Below the pieces are notes generated by a model. It was given only the letters and a program-made list of their open reading frames with translations, searched no databases and was not told where the DNA came from. A stretch of 15,836 nucleotides of DNA, taken from positions 47,648 to 63,483 of the forward strand of contig CAUDNR010003946.1 in NCBI GenBank assembly GCA_958430865.1, in the 5' to 3' direction. Numbering within the stretch: the stretch's first letter is position 1; each line of letters starts with the position of its first letter. A program made the translations under genes and the position numbers. Below, one piece after another: positions 10,016 to 15,836 of the stretch. The stretch comes from Entrophospora sp. SA101 (taxonomy: Eukaryota; Glomeromycota; Glomeromycetes; Entrophosporales; Entrophosporaceae).

Positions 10016-10181
10016 TAAAATCAGGGAATTGTTATTCGCACCCCTCCCGTGACTAAGTGTAGTAATGTGACCAATGAATGGCTTTAAAATGTGATGATTT
10101 TATTGGTTCATCTTTGTTTTAGTCACGGGAGGGGTGCGAATAACAAAAATGGGAGGTGCGAATAACAATTCTCTAAAATCA
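10016..10181. mobile_element. hAT-type MITE, 150 bp, with 8-bp target duplication
   Basis: The body is 10024-10173, flanked on both sides by TAAAATCA (10016-10023 and 10174-10181), an 8-bp direct repeat as left by hAT transposases. Outer ends pair as GGGAATTGTTATTCGCACC against the reverse complement of the right end, with one mismatch. Inside is a perfect 28-nt inverted repeat at 10029-10056 and 10119-10146, and a weaker inner pair (ACCAAT / ATTGGT), so nearly the whole element folds back. The right end holds two copies of the terminal motif. It encodes no protein, so it must have moved with a transposase supplied elsewhere. Confidence 0.88.
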
Positions 10182-10545
10182 AATTAAAAATTTTTTTTCA
10201 ATAATCATGGTTGACATTTCATCAAATAAATTTATCAAGAGCACCAACACCACCAAGTGTCTAAAATCTATGTGCGGAACGCTTGCTCCGAGCATAATAA
10301 TTTATTTGCGCACAGTATAATTTTAGAGATGTGTACCGTCCGACCTCGATTTTTTATTGTGGTTTAATGTGCGGGATTCAGTTAGATCAAATAAAATATT
10401 AATACATATTAATGTCAGTTCACAAATCCTTATATAAAAAATCATTATTTTTTTTCTCAATATTTTTTTCTGATGAACTTTTTCAAATATAAGATATCTT
10501 TTTATTCACTTCATTCACATTAAAGCTTTTGAAAAGTATTCAGAA
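10182..10545. other. region between MITE and transposase remnant, with palindrome
   Basis: This stretch holds the 66-bp imperfect palindrome at 10261-10326 (listed separately) and one copy of AATGTGCGGG at 10366-10375. A TATATAAAA box lies at about 10432-10440, roughly 105 nt before the broken transposase-like ATG, and could be its promoter. No ORF is supported. Confidence 0.45.
10261..10326. repeat. 66-bp imperfect palindrome
   Basis: The segment begins CTAAAATCTATGTGCG and ends with the near reverse complement GCGCACAGTATAATTTTAG. The first 7 nt pair perfectly, and pairing continues with small gaps. A short inner GCGGAAC..GCTCCG pairing is also possible. No flanking target duplication was found. 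It may be a relic foldback transposon or one end of a larger element. Confidence 0.5.
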
Positions 10546-10816
10546 ATGGATAAATTTGTTATTTGTGAAAATAAAGAAAGAAGTAATGAAGGATCCAAAC
10601 AGGCAGTAACTGCACAAAAAAATAAGGAAATAACCAGACAAGAATTAAATAAAGTATGTGAAGATTTTGATCCAAATTGGTTACGAGTTTACCCTTAGCT
10701 TGAAAAAAGTGAAGACAGTAATAGAAAGGTGACAATGTTTTTCGAAAAATATAAACAAAATTTATCAATTGTTTTATAATTTATTTTATTACTTATGTAA
10801 AATTGCCCGCACATTA
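10365..10816. mobile_element. possible non-autonomous transposon around a hAT-like remnant
   Basis: Perfect 11-nt inverted repeats, TAATGTGCGGG at 10365-10375 and CCCGCACATTA at 10806-10816, bracket a TATA box and a broken transposase-like N-terminus. A third copy of the 10-nt core AATGTGCGGG lies at 13891-13900. I found no clean 8-bp flanking duplication, so the boundaries are tentative. The inverted GC-rich 11-mers are unlikely by chance in sequence this AT-rich, but they are short. Confidence 0.4.
10546..10779 (+). pseudogene. broken hAT/TTF-type zinc-finger transposase N-terminus
   Basis: From ATG 10546 the frame encodes a Lys/Glu-rich leader, then FDPNWLRVYP and a TAG (10696-10698), followed in the same frame by LEKSEDSNRKVTMFFEKYKQ to TAA at 10779. 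The pattern F..xWL.xYPWL....M.C..C is typical of the TTF-type zinc finger at the N-terminus of many hAT transposases. Here the expected Trp codon after YP is TAG (one base from TGG), and the Cys expected after TMF is Phe. It is therefore a non-functional relic of 78 codons with the catalytic region missing. The family assignment rests on motif pattern only. A hAT-type MITE lies 370 bp upstream. Confidence 0.5.
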
Positions 10817-11068
10817 GTTTGATAATAATGTGTGGTCAACGCACATAATTTCGAGTTCAGATTTTAGGCACTGAACACCACATACCAATTGAAGATAGCC
10901 AAGAAAATTTTTTGTTTTCGACCAGAGGATTTCAGTACATAATATGTCACGACCCTTGATCTTACAGATTTTGGTAAAATTTATCAACGATCTATAAGCT
11001 TGCTCAATTGTCAGATATAAGCAGTAGGTGGATATTGGTGGATATGCTGCAACAAACAAAGTGAACAT
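10814..11068 (-). CDS. unrecognised small ORF, 84 codons
   Basis: A true ATG starts an 84-codon frame on the minus strand that stops beside the right-hand AATGTGCGGG inverted repeat. The product has a hydrophobic N-terminus (MFTLFVAAYPPISTYCLYL), several Cys and no motif I know. The sequence is slightly GC-richer than its neighbours. No splice partner is evident. It may be part of a repeat element or a chance ORF. I give it little weight. Confidence 0.25.
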   Translation of the reverse strand: MFTLFVAAYPPISTYCLYLTIEQAYRSLINFTKICKIKGRDILCTEILWSKTKNFLGYLQLVCGVQCLKSELEIMCVDHTLLSN

Positions 11069-11472
11069 AATTTTGATGTTGAAAATTGCTCAATTTACAT
11101 CACTTCTTGTTTCTTATTTTTTTTAATCATTCAATGCCTCCATATTAAGATAAGCCTATTCCTTTGTTGTTTGGATTTTACTTGGCCTAACTCTATTTGT
11201 CAACACATTTTTTGATTTAATATGTAAAGTTCAAAAATTCACTCGCCATTCTTACACAAGGTGCTATTTCATGATTTTTACAAATGTTGGTAAAAGTTTG
11301 AAGTTTAGAAATTGAAGCGGTTGTGGTGTTTGTGGTAGGTCCAGTGATGGTAAAAGAGTAAGAAGAGGGACTGGCGTCATCAATAACAAGTTCTACACAA
11401 CTTTTATAGTTAACAAATTTTAACTTGAACTTTTTTTCAGGCAAACTAAATCAACAGACTACCACGAAATAA
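11069..11472. other. no supported gene; strong acceptor-like site at its 3' end
   Basis: Only an ATG-less minus-strand open frame (11217-11444, beginning TTG) is present. On the plus strand, a textbook acceptor TTTTTTTCAG ends at 11440, just before the coding-like remnant below, which hints that the real coding strand here was plus. Confidence 0.4.
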
Positions 11473-11682
11473 AAGGACTTCGCTGAAGATATTTCATCTT
11501 TACCACAACCATCCATTTTTTTCTTATTACGACGTGCAAAAATTCTATATCAAATATCTTTTGATATTGTTGATAATAATGATAATAATAGTAATAATAA
11601 AGAAGAGTTCAATAAAAAAAACCTATCAATAATAAACAAAGAGTTTTTACATTATCTAACTAGAAGAATAAATTCTCGATGA
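11441..11682 (+). pseudogene. coding remnant, family unknown (first of a plus-strand series)
   Basis: After the acceptor-like CAG at 11438-11440, one frame reads QTKSTDYHEIKGLR to a stop. The next frame is open from 11473 to a TGA at 11680-11682 for 69 codons with no ATG. It begins DFAEDISSLPQPSIFFLLRR and continues with an Asn/Asp-rich stretch, then a Leu/Lys-rich helix. The amino-acid mix looks like real protein rather than random AT-rich translation. The two frames join if one base is shifted near 11480. I read this as a decayed exon of an unrecognised gene. Confidence 0.45.
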
Positions 11683-11853
11683 TATGATTATAATTTGTTT
11701 TTTTAAGCATTTATAATATATTATATTAAAAAATTTTTTTTGCTTTTAAACAAAGACATCTTTGAATGATATTTTGATACTCTTTTTAAAAAGGTAAAGA
11801 AAAATTTAAATTTAAATACTGTAAATCATATAAGATTGATCTAATAAATTTAA

Positions 11854-12265
11854 AATTTAGATTCAAGCTTGAGAATCAGTTTAAATGAACCTGCTCAAAT
11901 AAACAATTGTAATAATTTTATATATGTGGACCAGCATCACAGGGGTTTTAAATATTATCATCAATGAATGTTTGGAAAAATGATTAATGAGCTTGAAATT
12001 GTCTTAAAGGATCTCGACCAATGAATCCGAATTTGATTTCGTAGCTTTTAGGTATGTTTGCGTGATAATTTGGGGTTCTTTTAATTAAACAAATATCTTT
12101 ATTCTTTGATAACAATAGATCGCTGATAAAGATCCTACGCATTTTAACAAAAACATATTTCTTTGTTGGAGGTACGACCAAGATTTGTTACGAATTTTAT
12201 TAGAATTCTTAAGAGAAGCTTCAACGGAGCAATATTATTTTCAAATACTGATTTCTTTCTCCTAA
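11854..12265 (+). pseudogene. coding remnant with stops and a frameshift, family unknown
   Basis: A frame open from 11854 contains SLNEPAQINNCNNFIYVDQ and HHRGFKYYHQ, hits a TGA (11965), continues as MFGKMINELEIVLKDLDQ, and meets a TGA at 12022. At that point a +1 shift continues as NESEFDFVAFRYVC. After a stop-rich stretch that could be an intron ending ATAG at 12118, the same frame resumes with ADKDPTHFNKNIFLCWRYDQ, then DLLRILLEFLREASTEQYYF, ending at TAA 12263. The protein-like composition over about 400 nt supports a decayed gene. I cannot name the family. The minus-strand ORF over the same bases (11984-12181) is probably its shadow. It may belong to the same gene as the remnants on either side. 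Confidence 0.5.
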
Positions 12266-12506
12266 TGAGATAATTATTATCTTCATTTTTTTAAACAAAT
12301 TATTAGTTAAATTCACCGAATCTTAGAATGGAAAAGCAAATAAATATCAGGAACAATTGATTACTTGCTAAACAAAATTGATAATATATCTGAAGATCCT
12401 ATCTTTTTTAAAAGCTAATGATATTAATATTAACCTTTTTTAAATGAATGTTTGAATGGATATTTTGGGTTAGGATTAGGTTAAATGATGAGGTTTATTA
12501 GTCTAA
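12266..12506. other. AT-rich spacer between coding remnants
   Basis: No frame looks coding here. A short GGGTTAGGATTAGG stretch at about 12467-12480 resembles a telomere-like repeat but is only two imperfect units. Confidence 0.4.
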
Positions 12507-12776
12507 CATAGTTTTACAATAATATTGGATGCTGGTATTATTGATGGAAGAGAATGGATAACAAATAGAGAGCGTCATGAAGATGAACCAGTTTTTAGAA
12601 CTGATGTAGCAAGACTGTAATTACAAATTTTATTTCATAAATGAACACCAATATTTTTTGCAATAGTGATTGTGACATTTCTGACTTGTTGATTGAGAAT
12701 TTTTGTAGTGTGTTTGATGTGTGATATGAGCGTGTAAGGTTCAGGAGCACGAATTATTATGGAAGAAACAGGATAA
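12507..12776 (+). pseudogene. decayed membrane-protein remnant, family unknown
   Basis: The frame from 12507 reads ILDAGIIDGREWITNRERHE and DEPVFRTDVARL to a TAA at 12618. In the same frame it continues as LQILFHK, stop, TPIFFAIVIVTFLTC, stop, LRIFVVCLMCDMSV, stop, GSGARIIMEETG. The two TGA stops sit where Trp would suit a hydrophobic helix, consistent with TGG to TGA changes. The middle portion would form a membrane segment of about 20 residues. Conservation of one frame across four stops indicates a decayed gene rather than chance. It may be the C-terminal part of the plus-strand series that starts near 11441. Function unknown. Confidence 0.45.
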
Positions 12777-12870
12777 GTTTATTGAAAAAAAGAGTTAACA
12801 TTCATTCAAGGCTGTGTATTGAATAGTCAATTGGTATATCATTTGACACAGAAACCAATACGATGTCTAA

Positions 12871-13905
12871 CTATTCCTGATTTTGTATTATTCTTATTGG
12901 TTGAAAATATTCTATAGATTTAAGATGTGCAAAGGGTAATCTTGGTAAAAGTGTAAATGGTGGAGCTTTGCAATCACACACAGGTAATTCTTCATGTGGT
13001 AATGCACCACACCATTCACCACCATAGCCTACTGATGTGTCATATAAATTACTAATGAAATTTATTAGAAGTTGATATATGAATAAGTAGTTTATTTAAT
13101 TTTAAAAAAAATTATATATATATACACACACAAACCTCCAAAGTACTTTATCACCATATGCATGAATTGTACGATTATTCATACAGATTAATTGTTCTAA
13201 TGGATCATTTCACATTTTATGGAAACATATAAAGTATCATTATCAACCTTCATCACTGACTCGTAATGAATATAAGGATGAAAGGAATTATGATATTCTG
13301 CATCAAAATATCATTCGGGAGAAAAGTTCCATCATTTAATGTGGCTATCAACTTATTTTCAGGTTGAAGTAATCTTCCAGATCAACATTTATTGAATAAT
13401 TTCCAGGATATTTGATATAAGTTAACCCTCTGAAAATATTTGAATGTTTTTTAGTTATTATCATTGGAATAGGTTGAACAATTGATGACTGATTGCTCTT
13501 GCAAATATGTTATGATGAGTGAGCCTTTTAATTAATGCTGATTTTCAAAAAAGACTTTTTGGTAACTTTTTACCCCTCCCCCCCACAAAAAAATATTATT
13601 TTACAAATATTAGGGAAAAAAACAAATTATATGATTTATAATAAATATAAATATAAAATATATTTACTGCTACCATAAATATGAATTCCTTTATGCATGT
13701 TTTCAATAACTAAAATTTTCGTTTAAAAAATAAGTAAATGATTTGATTGAACTTGGAATCTTTACCTATTTCTCTACTATTTATTACAAAATTACTTTTA
13801 TATGTATATGAAACAAATGGTTCTGCTTTACCAAAGAAATGATTTAATAAAAAAGAACAAACATTCGTGTAACGGGGGTTTTGGCAGTGGAATGTGCGGG
13901 TGTAA
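12871..13905 (-). pseudogene. decayed multi-exon gene, family unknown
   Basis: Minus-strand exons with good splice sites can be traced. Exon ending 13766 contains CSFLLNHFFGKAEPFVSYTY. A 42-nt exon, 13709-13668, encodes IENMHKGIHIYGS. A long exon, about 13525-13136, carries SIVQPIPMIITKKHSNIF and YIKYPGNYSINVDL, then a frameshift to GRLLQPENKLIATLNDGTF. Another frameshift leads into YFDAEYHNSFHPYIHYESV, and a one-base loss near 13220 comes before DPLEQLICMNNRTIHAYGD. The last exon, 13051-12871, contains DTSVGYGGEWCGALPHEEL and ends QNQE with TAG. Introns of 84 and 56 nt are GT..AG. Three frameshifts and a TGA at a likely Trp make it inactive. I do not recognise the protein. Conserved Cys and aromatic residues would suit a secreted or surface domain, but no signal peptide is visible. 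Confidence 0.6.
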
Positions 13906-14301
13906 CATCATACATTAGCAGTTTTCTGCATATAGTTTCTAAATTTGTAGAAATCTGCATTAGTTACAAACTGAAATTTATACACTGGCGGAAAATTTAG
14001 TCAAACTTTTGTAACCTTTTTTACTAAAGAAAGCAAAATGAGAGTGCCAAATATAAAAGCAAATGAACGTCTTTTGATTAATAGTAGCGATAATAAATCT
14101 TTATACGTTAAATGAAGGTGAAGAAGATTGTGACTTTGTAATAGTCATTTTAAATCTGAAATCTTTTCTATTCCTGGAAATTTGTTGTCAGTAAACAATG
14201 CTGATCTTATTTATATATATTGCTTAACTTTATGGTGGTAGTGTTATTTAATATTTATACAGTATTATATAATGATTCCACTAGTAGTATAAAATGTTAA
14301 T
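13906..14301. other. no intact gene; possible Tc1-like end and short coding scraps
   Basis: At 13981 the sequence TACACTGGCGGAAAATTTAG resembles the end of Tc1/mariner elements (TA, then CANTGGCGGA). I found no inverted partner. An ATG at 14038 opens a 26-codon frame (MRVPNIKANERLLINSSDNK), and a second scrap (FKSEIFSIPGNLLSVNNADL) follows near 14149. Both may be remnants of one decayed gene; neither is recognised. Confidence 0.35.
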
Positions 14302-14313
14302 TTGATAAAGTCA

Positions 14314-14526
14314 ATGAAGAGTAAACAATATATTAGACTGTATAACGAAAAACCAAGTCTATGTATTAAAAACATTCAGATAAAGAAACATTATGTTAAT
14401 TATTTTTCAACAGCCAAAGAAATTAAATATCTATTGATTTTAAACTTTACAATTACCGGATACATTAACCAATCCGTTCATTATTTTGGTTGGGTAGAAT
14501 GTGGGTCATTATATCAATCATGGTAA
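14314..14526 (+). CDS. unrecognised small ORF, about 70 codons
   Basis: The first true ATG in this frame is at 14314; the open frame runs back four codons to a TTG. The product is Lys/Ile/Tyr-rich and has a weakly hydrophobic stretch (YLLILNFTITGYI) before a Trp-containing end. No family, partner exon or promoter can be pointed to. It may be another relic in this decayed zone or a chance ORF. Confidence 0.2.
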   Translation: MKSKQYIRLYNEKPSLCIKNIQIKKHYVNYFSTAKEIKYLLILNFTITGYINQSVHYFGWVECGSLYQSW

Positions 14527-14837
14527 CAAAAAATTTTGTAATTCTGCGCAATTATGTGGTGTTTAAAGTTAATTAGTATTAGCATTTCTGCTTAAGAGTT
14601 TATTATTTATTTATTTTTTTTGGCTTTAACTAAGCTTGGATTTTTTTTTTTTTTTTTTTTGGAGACAAAGAGGTTCATATATACTTAATCAAGCGTGGAA
14701 AGTTGTTTAATGAAAAAAATTTTTCTCCATAAACTTTTTTAAGTTCATACCTCCTCCTTTAATCTCCTTTATCCAATTTCAAAATAATAATTAAAAATAC
14801 ACGCACGCAAATATTTATATATTACAACATAATAAAT
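14527..14837. promoter_or_regulatory. upstream region of the TPR/SET gene
   Basis: AT-rich sequence with a T20 homopolymer at 14641-14660 and a TATTTATATATTA stretch at about 14812-14824, just before the ATG at 14838. The start context is AATAAATATGC. It should carry the promoter and 5' leader of the downstream gene. No ORF is seen. Confidence 0.4.
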
Positions 14838-15776
14838 ATGCAACGACAAGAACCAGCTATGACAACAGTCATCAATAATGCACTTAATGAAGAAGATTAC
14901 GATACAGCATGGGAAGAATGCTCGAAAGGATTGATTGCCTATCCAACAAATCCAACATTATGGTACAATCGATCAGTAATTGATTATTTGAAAGGATTCC
15001 CGGAATTAGCAATAATGGATGCAATAAGATCATTGAAATTATTAGAAGATGAAGTAAACAAGAGTAACGATGAATTTGAATTGTTGACTATCAAAAACTT
15101 TATTATTAAATGTTTAGATTTGATTGGTAAATCGATGGGGGATGTTGGAAGTTATGAGAAAGGAACTGAAATGTATGAGAAGGCAATTCGGACGTTCGAC
15201 GAGACAATTGAAAATTACAAGGAGAAAATAATGATGGATGAAGATTTTAATACTGGATCTCCGATTAATGCTAAATTAACAAAGTTAGAAAATGAAATCA
15301 ACTTGGAGTATTTTCAAGAACAAAAAAAAACTTATCAAAAGGAATTAGATTATAAGGTTGAATTGATGAAAACAAAATATCCAACACTAAATGAAAGTTT
15401 CATAAAAACATTCATGGTTAATGTATCTTTTAAATTCAACGGAAGCTATCCCTGGGACAAACCTATTTCTAATAATAATGAATTACAATACCATAATTAT
15501 ATTGCTGATGAGTTGAGAAATGTTGATCATATTACATTGTCATCAATCAATTATGAACGTGATATTGAAATTTCTGAAAATATAAAATATCAACAATTAG
15601 CAATTGTTGCAAAAAGGAATATTTTGAAGGGAGAAATCATTTTCCAAGAAATTGCATTTGTGAGTGTTCACGAGTCCAGCTCATTGAAATGTGATTATTG
15701 TCACGTACCTTTAAATCACAGTCCCAACATCGATTTTAAAGATATAATGGGAGTCTCTCCCATCTCTTATTTTTAA
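14838..15776 (+). CDS. TPR / SET-domain (SMYD-like) protein, truncated or partial
   Basis: The N-terminal half has TPR-like helices: a first unit at about residues 10-60 (EDYDTAWEECSKGLIAYP, NPTLWYNRSVIDYLKG) and another at about 100-130 (GSYEKGTEMYEKAIRTFDE). From about residue 240 the start of a SET domain appears: QQLAIVAKRNILKGEIIFQE, followed by a CxxC pair (Cys285, Cys288) in SLKCDYCHVPLN, as in SMYD/MYND-type proteins. SET proteins methylate lysines; the catalytic core (NHSC and the Tyr near the end) should follow. Instead the frame ends after 312 aa, within about 25 residues of the CxxC. The gene is therefore truncated, frameshifted or spliced to an exon beyond the window. The start is the first ATG of the frame. 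Confidence 0.7.
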   Translation: MQRQEPAMTTVINNALNEEDYDTAWEECSKGLIAYPTNPTLWYNRSVIDYLKGFPELAIMDAIRSLKLLEDEVNKSNDEFELLTIKNFIIKCLDLIGKSMGDVGSYEKGTEMYEKAIRTFDETIENYKEKIMMDEDFNTGSPINAKLTKLENEINLEYFQEQKKTYQKELDYKVELMKTKYPTLNESFIKTFMVNVSFKFNGSYPWDKPISNNNELQYHNYIADELRNVDHITLSSINYERDIEISENIKYQQLAIVAKRNILKGEIIFQEIAFVSVHESSSLKCDYCHVPLNHSPNIDFKDIMGVSPISYF

Positions 15777-15836
15777 TGGTAAAAGGATTAATTCTTTGAA
15801 AAGCACTAACATTCTTATAAAAGACAGTGAGATATA

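Noticed and set aside
10559..10768. 69-codon minus-strand ORF
   Set aside because: Antisense to the transposase-like relic; hydrophobic and compositionally typical of a shadow frame.
11217..11444. 75-codon minus-strand ORF
   Set aside because: No ATG (begins TTG) and no recognisable domain; a plus-strand splice acceptor lies at its edge.
11984..12181. 65-codon minus-strand ORF
   Set aside because: The plus strand over the same bases reads as a decayed coding sequence continuing well beyond it.
12467..12480. Telomere-like GGGTTAGGATTAGG
   Set aside because: Only about two imperfect units; not enough to call an interstitial telomere.
13573..13584. C-rich run as a regulatory or quadruplex site
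   Set aside because: One short C-run only, within a presumed intron of a pseudogene.

Overview
The window reads as nuclear DNA of an AT-rich, intron-bearing fungus. Genes are split by short AT-rich GT...AG introns (about 78-116 nt, one of 260 nt). The recognisable proteins are fungal: a trehalose phosphorylase of the CCG-9 type, the vacuolar lipase Atg15, the mitochondrial AAA protein Bcs1, an F-box protein and a TPR/SET protein. Base composition, abundant F-box and TPR/SET genes and many decayed genes resemble arbuscular mycorrhizal fungi (Rhizophagus-like Glomeromycotina). That placement is inference; no rRNA or other marker is present.

Layout. 1-660: an F-box fragment whose ATG is missing. 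1066-2779 (minus): a four-exon BCS1 gene, 425 aa, reconstructed here. 3159-5953 (plus): an eight-exon trehalose phosphorylase, 717 aa, head-to-head with BCS1 across 379 bp. 6350-8138 (minus): a six-exon ATG15, 433 aa, convergent with the phosphorylase. These three genes look intact, and every splice phase closes. They are housekeeping functions: respiratory complex III assembly, storage-sugar turnover, and lysis of autophagic bodies in the vacuole. Nothing beyond neighbourhood ties them together.

8.2-14.6 kb is different. No intact gene was found in it. It holds a 150-bp foldback element with an 8-bp target duplication (hAT-type MITE), a hairpin-rich segment, a 66-bp imperfect palindrome, and a broken N-terminus resembling hAT/TTF-type zinc-finger transposases between inverted copies of AATGTGCGGG. 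It also holds at least five decayed coding remnants whose frames continue across stops and frameshifts. The clearest is a minus-strand multi-exon pseudogene at 12871-13905.

14838-15776 (plus) encodes a TPR/SET-type protein that ends just after the start of its SET/zinc-binding region, so it is truncated or continues through a splice or frameshift near the window edge.

I found no CRISPR array, tRNA, rRNA, operon or clear new biological system. The most notable content is the transposon-rich pseudogene zone beside three conserved genes.
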